A DNA stretch of 64,000 nt from Cyprinodon diabolis (Eukaryota > Chordata > Actinopteri > Cyprinodontiformes > Cyprinodontidae), in assembly GCA_030533445.1 (NCBI GenBank), contig CM060066.1, positions 2,140,749 to 2,204,748 of the forward strand, given 5' to 3'. The notes under the pieces are model-generated. The model saw only the letters and a list, made by a program, of their open reading frames with translations, made no database searches and was not told the DNA's origin. Positions 44,893 through 59,100 of the stretch are shown here, piece after piece. How positions within the stretch are numbered: the stretch's first letter is position 1; every line of letters begins with the position of its first letter. Position numbers and translations under genes: made by a program.

Positions 44893-45036
44893 ACGGAAGC
44901 CCAGAGCGGTCATATTCAACTTTTTTTTTTCTTCCTTTGCCTTGTCGAGATAACCACCTAACTATGTCGTTAAACAATTAACTGTTTTCTTGAGATAACA
45001 AGATAATTAACCTGTATGAGTAATGAATGAGGCGGG
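44893..45036 (+). mobile_element. Fragment of the ACGGAAGCCCAGAGCGG element
   Basis: Left terminus ACGGAAGCCCAGAGCGG followed by TTCCTTTGCCTTGTCGAGAT and TGAGTAATGAATGAGGCGGG, matching 50347-50550. The right end is absent. Confidence 0.7.
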
Positions 45037-47031
<1,995 letters not shown>

Positions 47032-47062
47032 TAGGACACAAACTCACCTTCAGTGTTAACCA

Positions 47063-47325
47063 CACTGCAAAAAACATCTAGAAATAAATACATTTCTTAA
47101 ATTAAGGATATTATCCCTTAATTTAAGTCGGTAAATAAGGCGATCTGCCAATGGAATTAGTATTTTTACTCTTCAAATGTGATAATTAGATAATTATGCA
47201 CCTTAAATGAGACGATGCAATTGTTTTTTTTCTGATTTTAAATGGAAATTGTCTCGATCCGTTGGCAGAGTTTCTCACTTTCCTCCTCGATTCAAGAACA
47301 AATGCATTTATTTTAAGAAATACTG
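47063..47325 (+). mobile_element. CACTGCAAAAA element, right end lost
   Basis: CACTGCAAAAAACATCTAG left end, CCAATGGAATTAGTATTTTT inside, and AAGAACAAATGCATTTATTT near the end. Same family and orientation as 31663-31934. Begins 58 bp after the LE3 exon. Confidence 0.7.
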
Positions 47326-48550
47326 ACCTCTTTAGATTTCAATCTTCTGTTAGAATCAGTCTTATTTTAATCTAACAGAGAGTAAAATCAGATTAGCTGA
47401 AGCTAGTAGCTAATCTGACAAACATCTACCATCTTAAAATGACCTAAATCTCAGAAATAAAAAACTTTTTTCAGCAGGAAGTTCCTTCAGATTTCTTTTT
47501 ATATGAACAAATCACTTATGGTTCATCTAAATACGACTTCATTTAGTTATTATTTTTGCTTCAAACTACTTTTTGTTCAGTTTCAGACTCACACTGCAGG
47601 CTTTTATTTATTCCTTCTAAACTTACAAAGCTCTTAAATACAAAATCTGGAATCTTCATGTTAAAAATAAGGAAAAAAAATAGATTTTAATACGGCCGTT
47701 TTTTATATTGAAGGCCTAAAATTTATTATAGAGACGGCTTAAATGTTATTTCTTTACTTGCTTCCATCTTTATTCACCTTTATTGGTGTTTCGGTGGAGT
47801 TTGTCATTCTGGTGGATGAATTATTGAGTTTTTAAACCATAATTCATAAAAGAACCACAAACACCCCTGCAGTTATTTTTATTGGCTTTTTATTCTCAAT
47901 AACAAGCTTTAAAAACTAAAGAAATCTATTCATAAACCGACTAATTGATTTGGGTTTCTTATTCAAGAAGTCAATTTATTAACCGACTGCTCATTTAAAA
48001 AACATCTTATTAGGAGGTTTTTATTTACTTTTATTTATTTGCATTTCCGGTGTAAACTTTAATGTTTGGTGCAGAAACTGCCGTCATTGATGACTTGGTT
48101 AACTTGACTCAACCACAGGTGATAAACTAATTAAGGTCTAAACTTAATTAAGTTTTTATTTCACACAAATAATTAGTAAGTTAAACAAACATTTTAAAGT
48201 AATTACAACCTAATTTGACTCACTGCTTCAGTAAATTTAAGTGATTCACTGATTAAATTATTATTTTTTTGCGATATTAAGGAAGTTAAACATCTGTTAA
48301 GTTAACTTATTTGCTGTTTTCATTAATTAAATCCTGTTAGTTTGTAAAAGTTCTTAAAACATCCTAAATTAAACTTGAAACAAGTTGAAACAGGGAGAAT
48401 TAGACACAAAAAGCTTCCAAATTGATTATTTTAAAAGGATAAATTATCATAGTTTAGCTGCTAGATTCATCCTCTAGGAGCCACTAATCTGGATCTTTGC
48501 TTAATGAAGACTCAGGTAAGATATTTACTGCTTCTAATCTTAAAGCGAGA
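47326..48550. other. AT-rich intronic DNA
   Basis: Nothing recognised in this part of the 6.3-kb intron. Confidence 0.5.
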
Positions 48551-48836
48551 ATTCAATTCTATTCAGTTTATTTCTATAGCTCCGATTCACATCATGTCAT
48601 CTCAGGTCACTTTCCAGTTCACCAGATCATCCAGTCAGATTGATTCAAAGTTTTCTATCTAAGGAAAACCAGCTGATTGCATCGACTCATTGACTCTTCA
48701 GCAATCCCTCACACTAAGCATGCTTGTAGCGACAGTGGAGAGGAAAAACTCCCTTTGAACAGGAAGAAACCTCCAGCAGAACCAGGCTCAGTGTGAGCGG
48801 CCATCTGCTGAGGCCCACTGGGGTTCAAGGAGACAG
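48551..48836 (+). repeat. Dispersed fish repeat R, copy 7 (5' part)
   Basis: ATTCAATTCTATTCAGTTTA to GGTTCAAGGAGACAGA, then breaks off at the place where copies 3, 5 and 8 read AGCAGACATAG. Confidence 0.88.
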
Positions 48837-50346
48837 AAAAATTTGAACATTTCTGAAAAACCTCTAATTAGTTATAATTTACACATATGTTTGAAAAACT
48901 CTCCAAAAATCCAGATGTACGGTGAGAGGATGTCGGCCTTTTCCCAGACAGGTTCATTAGGCTACAGGGTTGTTGTATTACGGCCAAGTGATGACTCTGA
49001 GTTTCAACAGCAGATTTAATCCAAATATAATTAAATAACTTTCATGAATAAGAAATGACCTGAAATTGAAACTTAATATCAAAAACACTCATCTGAAAAA
49101 ATAAGAAAGATCAAAATGATCAGATCTTCTCACCAAGTTTTTTTATTTCTGTTGATTGGGAATAAAGTAAATATTTTCCTGAAGGAATTTCTGAATTAAC
49201 ATCCGATTTGCTAAATGTTGTATTAACCTCATAAAGCCTTATTGGTTATTTTATAAAACGCATCATAGCTCGGAGACTGCTGGTGCAGACTGCTGCACCT
49301 TTTTTTTTTTTTTAAAGCAGCCATTTTTTTTCATCAGACTGTGAATACATTCATTCCACAGATCGATGCAGAAAGTTAAACCCAACGTCTCCTGGGTTGA
49401 TTTAAAATCTCAGATCATGAGATTTTGGTCATTTTAACTGTGAGAATCTCATTTCTACTTCTGCACAAACCCTCACGGTTTCACCCCTTTCCCTCAGTGT
49501 GTCTACTTCCTCTGCATGCGTCTTCGATATGTGTCCTTGTTCCTTTGAGGAAAAGAGCTGCGGTCTCCATAGTGGAGCCGTTTCATTGTGTGTAACTTCT
49601 GTTTGAATTGTCAGTTAATGAGAAGAAGTAGGTCTCCTTAATGTGGACTGGCCGTCTTAGCTTTGAGCTGAGTTTAATTAGTCTTAATATAAAGAGCAGT
49701 GAGGTTTCTCCACTTGGTTCGCTCTAAAGCTGCCAGGTGTGCAGGTAGAATCTATAGGAAGGCGGCTGCACCAGAGCCAATGCTTCAGTAGAAGTTTAAG
49801 GATTTCCTTGTTTAATAGCTGAATTATGTGATCAACCATTAAATGGTCGTTATTAACGTTCCAAAAATGTATTTTTTTCCTGGCTGCCGCACAATGGCAG
49901 CCCACTGCTCCCCAGGGGTTAAATGCAGAGGGTGAATTTCGTTGCTCTGCCGCTACATTAAAGTTTTTTTCTTTTTCTTCCCATCCAGGAAGATTTTTCA
50001 ATTCAAAATGCCAGAAATAGCGTTGAGTTTGAGGCTTTATGGTTGTTATTAGCAGTTATCGGTCCCATAGAATGGCTCCAGACTGCAGCTCCTCTACCTT
50101 CCTTATGGCTGATAACATGCAGCTTATATAACAGCCGCTTTGGCCACGTTTAAAACCTTAACTTTCACTTTTTATTTAGCTACATTATACTTTTTATTTA
50201 CTTTATTTATAGCCTAGCTTCTTAAAAAAAAAACAGTGTTTTAAAGCTTTGCTTCCAGTAAATTCCAGATGTTTCAGTCACATGGATTTAATGTCGTGTT
50301 TAAAAAGAACTCAGTTGACAGGATAGGAGATTTTTTTGGGATATGT
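48837..50346. other. Intronic DNA with one repeat relic
   Basis: 49978-50037 (CCATCCAGGAAGA, GCCAGAAATAGCGTTGAG) matches the outer part of the left arm of the 37-41-kb minisatellite element. The rest is unassigned. Confidence 0.45.
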
Positions 50347-51102
50347 ACGGAAGCCCAGAGCGGTCGTACTCAACTTTTTTTTCCCTTTGCCTTCTCGAGA
50401 TAATGACATAACTATCTCATTATTAGACTTAAACTATTAATTGTTTTCTAGAGATAATCAGATAATTATCTGGTTATCGCTAAAAAAACAGTTATTGATT
50501 TGTTGAGATAAAAAGATGATTAACCTGTCTGAGTAATGAATGAGGCTGGCCAGCAGCCCTGGATTCCCAGTCCATCCATTCCTGCGGGGCCCATAGTTGT
50601 GCAGTCGTGGTACCGCATGTTCGCAAATAATCCGTTTTTTAGTTTCCTTTTTCTTTTCACTCATTGTCAGGTTGGTGATGGATGATTGGATTGGATTACA
50701 GTAGAAACAAAACTGACTGTTTTTTAATGAACATCTTTAATCTGGACTCATTTGGGGGGTTAAAGCATCTTATAGCTGTTCCAGGCGTTCAGAAACACCT
50801 GGAGGCGAAGGTCTGATTGCTCAGGAATCAGAAGTGGAAGCAAATCATCAAACCAACGTCGTCTCGTTAGCTAAAAGTTAAACACAGGATTATTTACAGA
50901 ATTATACATAGGTTATACTTATACTTAGAATTCCCCTCCCCCTGTTGTGGTATTGAAGGATGTACTCAGTTTTAACACCAATCATCTCGTTATGATGAGA
51001 AAACGGCTTTGTTATCTTTAGATAATGAGAAAATTAACTCGATTTCTTGAGAAAACCGCCGTGAAAAAGTATCGGAGGGACACGCCCGCTCTGGGCTTCC
51101 GT
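50347..51102. mobile_element. MITE-like element with 17-bp terminal inverted repeats
   Basis: ACGGAAGCCCAGAGCGG at 50347-50363 and its exact complement at 51086-51102. Sub-terminal GAGATAAT/ATTATCTC-type words recur on both sides. The flanks allow a TA duplication if the ends are taken as CGGAAG...CTTCCG. The minus-strand frame at 50458-50664 has no domain, so I call the element non-autonomous. Confidence 0.75.
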
Positions 51103-51770
51103 AGCTATGAGCGACATGCCAAACAACTTTTTTTTATACTATAGGTGAAGAACTACTAAAATTATAGTCAGATTACACATAAATATAGATTAAATTATTC
51201 TGTGGGTAAAAAAGGAATTACTTTAGGATTAGGATTAGAATTAACTCCGTGATAATAATCTACTGAGCCTACTGGAACAATCTGAAGCCATTCTATGGGA
51301 CTGATCACCGCTAATAATGACCATTTATTGAGATGATAACATTGAAACGGCTGTGTTGTAGTTTGCATGACCCGGATGTCAGCAATGGAATTAACACACC
51401 AGAGGGGCTCATAAAATCCCACCTCGTTTAATGCACTTTAGATCCTGACTGTTTTGAAAGGATTTTAATGCATTAGATGTGAGATTCTCACAGTGAGACA
51501 ACCTTGAGTCACAGCAAGAGATTCAGGCTGCAGCTCAGGGCTGTTGCAGGAAGGAGGGGAGGTCCTGAAATGCTGGATGCATGAGTGTTTCATTAATGAG
51601 GATCGATTAAAGCATGGCCCATGTTAGCATTGCAATGCTTAATTATGCAGAAATCTTGTCCATAAATATCGCCACAATATGTTAAGTACAACTCTTCACA
51701 TTCTTTATCGTATTATTTGAATGGGGCGCCGTTTATAAAGTCAAGCAGTCAAAATATATATATAAAATAA
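51103..51770. other. Intronic DNA, nothing recognised
   Basis: No repeats or domains seen. Confidence 0.45.
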
Positions 51771-51802
51771 ATATTTAGCTCCAAATTAAATATTAGTTTA
51801 AT

Positions 51803-51847
51803 AAACTAAATATTTAGCTAGCATCAAGCTAGCTAAATATTTAGTTT
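51803..51847. repeat. Perfect 20-bp hairpin
   Basis: AAACTAAATATTTAGCTAGC and its exact complement, loop ATCAA, within the TAAATATTTA block. It could extrude a cruciform; no gene end adjoins it. Confidence 0.85.
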
Positions 51848-52135
51848 GTTTAGCGAATATGCAAATTCCCTTGCCAAAAAGCGGAAGTGAACTACCAAAG
51901 TAAAAGGTTAACATAACAGGTTGGTGCTAGCTAAATATTTAGTTTGTTAAATGAATATTTAATTTGAAGTTAAATATTTATTTTAAAAAACTAAATATTA
52001 ATTTAACAAACTAAATATTTAGTTTGGAGCTAAATATTTATTTCACAAACTAGATATTTTCTTTGCAAATTAAATTAATATTTAATTTAAAGTTAAATAT
52101 TTATTTTAAAAACTAAACATTTATTTAACAAACTA

Positions 52136-52426
52136 CACTGCAAAAAAATGAAATCTAAATAAGTCATTTCTTCTCATAATAAGTGCATTTTTTCTTGAAT
52201 TAAGGATTTAAGTGAGACACTTTGCCAATGGAACAAGACAATTTACACTTAAAATAAGAAAAAACAATTGCATTGTCTTATTTCAAGTGCATTTTATCTA
52301 GATATCTTATTTTAAGAGTAAAAATACTAATTCCATTGGCAAATCATCTTATTTACCTGCTCAAATTAAGGGTAAATACACTTAATTTAAGACATTTTTA
52401 CTCATTTTGAGATCATTTTTGCAGTG
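52136..52426. mobile_element. CACTGCAAAAA MITE with TA target duplication
   Basis: CACTGCAAAAA ... TTTTTGCAGTG termini, 291 bp, with TA on both sides (52134-52135, 52427-52428). Removing it restores the local AACAAACTAAATATTTAG word, so the insertion is clean. The two halves are largely inverted copies of each other (foldback). TA duplication fits a Tc1/mariner-type mobiliser. Best-preserved member of the family here. Confidence 0.85.
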
Positions 52427-52560
52427 TAAATATTTAGTTTGGAGCTAAATATTTATTTCACAAACTAAATATTTTATTTGCAAACTAAATATTTAGCTTT
52501 AAATTAAATACTTTGTTTGTTCAATATATATTAATCTCTAAACTAAATATTTATTTTACA

Positions 52561-53279
52561 AAGTAAGATTTTTATAAATGAATTAATGACATAGTGAGAA
52601 ATGAACTTTGAAAAAAAACGACCTCCTAATTTTTCTCTTAAAACACGACAAATTACCATAAATATTGCTCCTAATTTCTGACGGATTAACTTTACAGATA
52701 AATAATACGATAAAGAATTTTGGATTGTCAAATGTGCTACATGGTAAACATACAACACAGATGAAATTACAGTCCTCTCAACCCCACGGTGCATAATAAA
52801 ATATAATGAACCATAGCATAAAAAAAAAAATTGAAATAAAAACCTAAGATATAAAAATAAATATAGGTATCTGCTCGGATAACTAAAAATCTAACAACGA
52901 ACTAGTTTAAATACTAAAAAAGATTCTTTGAACAGGTTTTGGTTTCCTGTCGCAGCCTGACTTTAAGTGGAAAACAGCCAGCAGTATTGTTTCTATTCTC
53001 TTTATTCTATAATACAGTCATAATAAAAACAAAATATTAAGCTTCATCATAAATGTTCAGTATAATTACATGTTTGCTTAAAAACCAAGAACTTTTCTGT
53101 TGAAAAGCTCCAAATCATCCCCGCCCCTCACTGCTTTACTACATATTTAACCGTTTTCTGCACATTAACAGTTTAGGAACATGAACAGAAAGAAACTAAA
53201 CACGTGTGATCTGTGTAAAAACATCAATCAACAAAATAATTAATAATCATTTTCTTTTTTTTCTTGTTTTCCTGAGTAG
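52561..53279. other. AT-rich intronic DNA up to the linker exon
   Basis: Nothing recognised. Ends in a T-rich tract and a crowded acceptor with AG at 53275 and 53279. Confidence 0.5.
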
Positions 53280-53333
53280 AGATTCCAGTGTCTCCACCGA
53301 CGACACCGTCCAGCACCACCGAGGAGCCGTCAG
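53280..53333 (+). CDS. ntn1: Netrin-1 exon: linker before the NTR domain
   Basis: 54 bp bounded by TGAGTAG and GTGAGC. With the A from the previous exon it reads KIPVSPPTTPSSTTEEPS, matching the Pro/Thr/Ser-rich linker of netrin-1 between LE3 and the C-terminal NTR (C345C) domain. Phase 1 on both sides. The acceptor AG at 53279 was chosen because it alone restores Lys-Ile-Pro-Val; AG at 53275 would shift the frame. The NTR exon that must follow is not found before 64000. Confidence 0.9.
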
Positions 53334-54173
53334 GTGAGCATCAGTCATTTATTTCTAAACGTGTGTGTTTACACCTCCGCCGTGTGGTGAAATATGCACC
53401 GAGTGTTGCAGAAATGAAAGTAAATGTAAGAGGAATTTTTCACTGCTTTAATTTCCGCTCTTGATTCCGGAAAAAAGTGACTGTGGGATAAATTCCCTCT
53501 TGCCTCTTCCCTCAAAACTAGAAGGGTTCATGAATATTAAATCCATTAGCAGCAATCCTGGGATGTGCCTCCTTTAATCTCTCACGCTTTCACAATTAAT
53601 CAGTCTAACTGCGGCACAGTGGGATACCCGCCACTCCCCCCCTCGCATGGCACTGGGATTTTTCACTTGGTTTGACTGAATGATATTTTATCACCCCAAA
53701 CTTCAGTGCTTGTCCAGGGTAGTGAGAAAAACATGGACTAAACTTTCAGCTTTTAATGCGTCCAGAGAGAAAAAGGCTGCGGATGATTTCCTGTTGGTGT
53801 TTCTGAGCAGGCAGCTCAGGATGACCAGGACCTGATTTAGTGGTAGCCTCTGTTTCAAAATACATCAAATCTTAAAAGTCGATTCATCTTTGATTCCAGC
53901 AGCATAATCTCCCAAACCACCAACTAACTGACTAACTAAATCCAGGGTTTCTAAGTTGCTCATTCTGCTCTCCATACATTTTCTACGCATTTTTAACTTT
54001 AATCTTTTGTCCAAAGTTCTTGGTCTATTCTTATGATCTATTCCTTTTAGCCCATCCTGCAGATTATCTAAAAGATTAAGGTTTATTTTATTTTCCTGGA
54101 CCATTTTGTGTTGTTTTTGATGCATTTTAGTACCTTTATGAAAATCCTGATGAGCATTCCAACTGGCTAAAGT
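53334..54173. other. Start of last visible netrin-1 intron
   Basis: Unique-looking sequence; a minus-strand frame (53865-54125) has no domain. Confidence 0.5.
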
Positions 54174-54899
54174 TCAATTCTATTCAGTTTATTTCTATAG
54201 CTCCAATTCACATCATGTCATCTCAGGTCACTTTCCAGTTCAACCAGATCATCCAGTCAGATTGATTCAAAGTTTTCTATCTAAGGAAAACCAGCTGATT
54301 GCATCGACTCATTGACTCTTCAGCAATCCCTCACACTAAGCATGCTTGTAGCGACAGTGGAGAGGAAAAACTCCCTTTGAACAGGAAGAAACCTCCAGCA
54401 GAACCAGGCTCAGTGTGAGCGGCCATCTGCTGAGGCCCACTGGGGTTCAAGGAGACAGAAGCAGACATAGAAAAAGAAGCATAGATACAAAAGGCAACTG
54501 TCAACCAGCTCCACAGGCGGCCCCGTCCAGGAAACACACAGCCAGGCAGACGAGCTCCGAGCCAGCTCCCATGTCAGAGGATGAAGAGAGCACATCCAGT
54601 TAGTCACAGTCAGAGAAACAGGACTACACTGGAAAACAGGCCAAGCTCCAACATCTAGAAACAAAGGTGTTGATGGCAGCAGCACAGCTGATATTTCTCT
54701 CCAGGATGGAGTCACAGCCAAACAGGAACAGACCAGATGAAGCTACTATGAGAAAAAGCAGAGAGAGCAGAACGTTAGAGATTGAACTAACAGATTCTGC
54801 AGAGTGGGAGAATAGAGATAGAATGAAGCAGAATGATGAAAAAGGGGTCCCTATGTCCTCCAGCAGTCTAAGCCTATAGCAGCAGAACTATAGAGATAG
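54174..54899 (+). repeat. Dispersed fish repeat R, copy 8 (near full length)
   Basis: Starts TCAATTCTATTCAGTTTATT and ends GAACTATAGAGATAG. Very close to copies 3 and 5, hence recent. Frames over it have no domain. Confidence 0.9.
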
Positions 54900-55799
54900 C
54901 TCTGGATTTTTATTTCTTTATCTTTCCTCACTTCTGTGAATAAAACATTGAAACAGGGCCTAACCTGAAACTCTAGATCAGATAATAAAAGATCATCTGT
55001 CTGTTAAAGATTTCCTACCATGACATAAAATAAATGAGTAAAAACAGAAAACTGATTAAACTTGTGAGGTTTTTTTTGTTCTGAAGCCCATTAAATTAAC
55101 CCTTTAATTATTTTATTTAATCTTTTATCCAATAGATAGGAAAAGTTGAGCCATTTGGCTCCAATCATCCTTCTCTCTCTCTGCCTCATAGAGCAATGGG
55201 AGGGCCTTCATACGTGCACGTGTGAGCATGCACCAGTGGCCTCAGCAGCTGTTGCTGGGGCCCCCCTCTGGGGTCCCGAATATTCCCCTGCAGAGGCCTC
55301 AACTGAACACTCAGGATATGGCTGCCCTCCCACCCCCACCTTCAACCTCTCTTTTCAGAGTTTTCAGACCTCCTTGGTCTCCCCCTGTTTCACGCTTTGT
55401 CTTCAGACACCACTGTGGGTGGTGGGCCGCCAGAATATGTGGGATTTCTCTAGAGCCACTAGTGAGGAATTGGAAAAACCGTCAATTTTTGGAGTTTCCC
55501 TCAAATAAGTTAGCAAATGCAAGTTAGGTGATGGTGGAACATCGCATTTATTTACTCATTTAAAACTCATATTGCTATGTTCATAAAAAATACTTTACTT
55601 ACATTGTAAATGCTCTCAACAGGCCCTCTCAACCTTTGATACGGCATCTATGGACTGGAGGTATGAATGGCAGGTTTAAAGCTCAGCACCAGCACATTAA
55701 TAGACGCAGGGAGGGAATTTACCAATAGGCAATACTAGGCAGCTGCCTAGGGCCCCAAGTTCTTAGGGGCCCCATAAAACTCTGTTTACATGTATAGTT
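54900..55799. other. Intronic DNA, repeat-like near the end
   Basis: GC-rich 55240-55440 has two overlapping open frames without recognisable domains. CTAGGCAGCTGCCTAGGGCC at 55735-55754 is palindromic and leads into the tandem units. Confidence 0.4.
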
Positions 55800-56145
55800 G
55801 GGGGGCCACATGCCGAAGGCATGGCCCACCTACTACTATCTCACATATTTATTCCGCGTATTATTATTGGGGGGCCACATGCCGAAGGCATGGCCCACCT
55901 ACTACTATTGCACATATTTATTCCGCGTATTATTATTATTGGGGGGCCACATGCCGAAGGCATGGCCCACCTACTACTATTGCACATATTTATTCCGCGT
56001 ATTATTATTGGGGGGCCACATGCCGAAGGCATGGCCCACCTACTACTATTGCACATATTTATTCCGCGTATTATTGGGGGGCCACATGCCGAAGGCATGG
56101 CCCACCTACTACTATTGCACATATTTATTCCGCGTATTATTATTA
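55800..56145. repeat. Five head modules of ~66-72 bp
   Basis: Units start at 55800, 55869, 55941, 56010 and 56076 with GGGGGGCCACATGCCGAAGG and end in CGCGTATT(ATT)n. Lengths 69, 72, 69 and 66 differ only by ATT triplets. Each holds the hairpin CATGCC-GAA-GGCATG. One module heads unit 3 (62514); none heads unit 2. Multi-frame ORFs arise because the lengths are multiples of three. Confidence 0.92.
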
Positions 56146-59100
56146 TTATAATTCTCCCGTATACCCAAAACTTCGGCGCGTAACTAGTCCCGCACGGTTT
56201 GGCGGATCGGGCCCAAAGTTGGCACACGCGTCGGGACCAATGGGGTGATGTGTGCTTGTATAAAACTTTCTCATTAGTCCGAAGGTTTGCGAATTATTAG
56301 CGAAAACGTCGCAAAAAAATCCCATAGGAAATGAATGGGGAGAGGAAAAAAAAAGCATAAAAAACAGCACTTCACTGTGTCGGCATACATTCACCTAGAA
56401 AAACAGTTTGAAGCTCAGTTTGTAGATAAATCCTTCGTCTATTTAAAACTGAAGACGGTATGTTGATAACTGCTACGGTTTTTGTATAATCAGACCTCAA
56501 GCGCCACAAAGTTTTAGCAAAATCCAGCCTGCTAGAGTGGAGCAACTGAAAAGCTAGAGTGTGAGGCAGGCGTTTTTTAAACACAAAAAAACATTTTAAA
56601 CTCGCCCTCACGGCCACATATTTATAGCTAGAGTCACCATTTTTGGTCAGTTTGTAGACTGAAATCTCTGGACCCACACAATATCTTCGGAATTACGGTA
56701 GGATTAATACTTTTCCTTAAAAACCCTCCAGACCGACCTAAAGTCGATGAAAATCAGAGCTGTTTTTCATTGGTTTTGGAGCAGAAGAGGGGAGAAAAAC
56801 GAATCAGACTATGTGTTTTAAACTCGTCATAAATATTTTTCTGAATGACACACATACACCAAAGTTGGCATAGTTGGAGTCGAAGGATGACTGACGCTCA
56901 CGGTGAAAAAATTTTTTGAATAACTCATACGGTTTTTGCTCAGCAGTCGTTTGTTCGGAGGACATTTTAAGCACCTGAAAGCTGAGTGACAGTGACCTGC
57001 TGCAGCTAGCTCAATTAGAAGCTTAGGTGTGATGAAACGTTTTTTCTTTTTCTTTCTCTTCCCATTCAGGTTGTAGATGACCTACAGCCATGAAAGTTAC
57101 TCCAATCGAAGACAAGATATAGCTGTCGCTTAGATAAAAAGAATTTTTCAGATACCTTTTACGGTTTTTACTCAGCAGTCGTTTGTTCGGAGGGGTGCTT
57201 TAGCAGCTAAAAGGTGAGTGAGAGTGAGGTCCTGCAGTTAAAAGAAAGGGAGGAGCAGGTGGGCCAACCATTTTGTTTGTGCTTCGTTTTGGGTTGTGAA
57301 AGACCTACAGACATGAAGGTTACCCCAGTCTGAGACAAAGGATAGATGTTGCTTTCACTGAAAGAATTTTTCAGATATCTTTTACGGTTTTTGCTCAGCA
57401 GTCGTTTGTTCGGAGGGTAAGCACCTGGAAGCTAGCTGACAGTTAGCTTCTGCAGCAGCCTGCTAGAGTGCAGCTGCTGAAATCTTAGTGTGAGGCGGCC
57501 ATTTTTTTAAGATCAAACATCTTATTCTCGCCCTCACGGCCACATATTTGGAGCTACAGTCACCATTTTTGGTCAGTTTGTAGACTGAAACCTCTGGACT
57601 CACACAATGTCTTCGGAATTACGGTAGGATTAATACTTTTCCTTAAAAACCCTCCAGACCAACCTAAAGTCGATGAGAGTTTCAGCCTTTCTCTATTCTT
57701 TTTGAGCTGAAGATGGGAGAGAAACGAATCAGACTATGTGTTTTCAACTCGTCATAAATATTTTTCTGAATGACATACATACACCAAAGTTGGTATAGTT
57801 GGAGTCGAAGGATTGCTGATGCTCATGGTGAAAATGTTTTTTGAATAACTCATACGGTTTTTGATCAGTAGTCGTTTGTTCGGTGCCGTTCTTCCCATAC
57901 AAAAAAGCCTGGGAAGAAGAAACCAATAGTGAGTGCAGCTGTTGTCTGTGTCAGTGAGAGGCTCGTTAAGCGTTGTCAAGGTTACCAAGCTTCAAACAGA
58001 TTTTACCTCTGCTGTTTTAAACAGCACATATTAATCTAATGGAGGGTGAAAGGACTGATTTAACATTGGGAAATGGATACTATATGACTGCTGTCCATGA
58101 CACTTCCCTTGCCACTCAGCACTGATAGACTTTCAAAATAAGACTCCAGGGACCCTACAAAATAAAAGCCTCTATATTTTTTACATATATTTATTGCCCT
58201 ATATGGCTCAACATTATGACCCAAACTCAACCCCGTTTTAGAGAATAGACTCTAGGAGACTGTTTAAAACACACCCTATAGCAAATTTCAAAATAAAAGC
58301 CTCCCATTTCCGCTTCATCTACTGCCCTAATAACATGGAAAAAGAGTGATTTAACGATTGGAAAGTAATCAACTATCATTGACGGGTCTGAACATTTTCT
58401 ATAAACACAACTCTGTTGGACTTTCAAAATAAGACTCCAGGGACCCTACAAAATAAAAGCCTCTAGATTATACTAATGCATTAATTGATGCAAATGGCTC
58501 AACATTATGACCCAAACTCTTCCAGGTTGTTTTTATTAGACTCTAGTGACCTTTTCAAAACACACCCAGAGCAAATTTCACAATAAAAGTCTCCCATTTA
58601 CTCTGTAATACAGCAACTATTCACCTAATAACATGGAAAACCAGTGATTTAACATTTGGAAATGGATTCTATATCACTGCTGGGCGTGACCCATCTTTTG
58701 ATGCACATTCATGATAGACTTTCAAAATAAGACTACAAGGACTCTACAGAATAAAAGCCTCTTCCTTATACACACTCATACATTCTGGCATATTGCTCAT
58801 TGCCATTGGTGATTTCATCACTGCAATGGCTCTTAGAAGGCGGGCGGAGCCCGCCAATGGTAACAGGCGGGCGGAGCCCGCCAAAGGTGATTACATCACT
58901 GCAATGGCTCTTAGCAGGCGGGCGGAGCCCGCCATTGGTGATTTCATCACTGCAATGGCTCTTAGAAGGCGGGCAGAGCCCGCCATTGGTGATTTTTTTC
59001 TTCACTGAGATGGATCCCAGAAGGCGGGCGAAGCCCGCAAACTGGGCTTTACCCACTGTGTTTCAATATGGACAACCCATATTACCCTTGTGCATCATAC

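Larger units (their letters stand above)
51771..52560. repeat. Degenerate TAAATATTTA-rich repeat block
   Basis: AACTAAATATTTAGTTTG and GAGCTAAATATTTATTTCAC words recur with changing spacing, many of them palindromic. Interrupted at 52136-52426 by an inserted element. Confidence 0.75.

Noticed and set aside
55790..56248. 120-150-residue frames in several phases over the head modules
   Set aside because: The modules are 66-72 bp, all multiples of three, so every frame is repeated; overlapping open frames on both strands argue against coding.
56372..56677. 101-residue frame present in all three 3.2-kb units
   Set aside because: The units are recent near-identical copies, so shared frames are expected. 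No domain and no substitution pattern for coding visible by eye.
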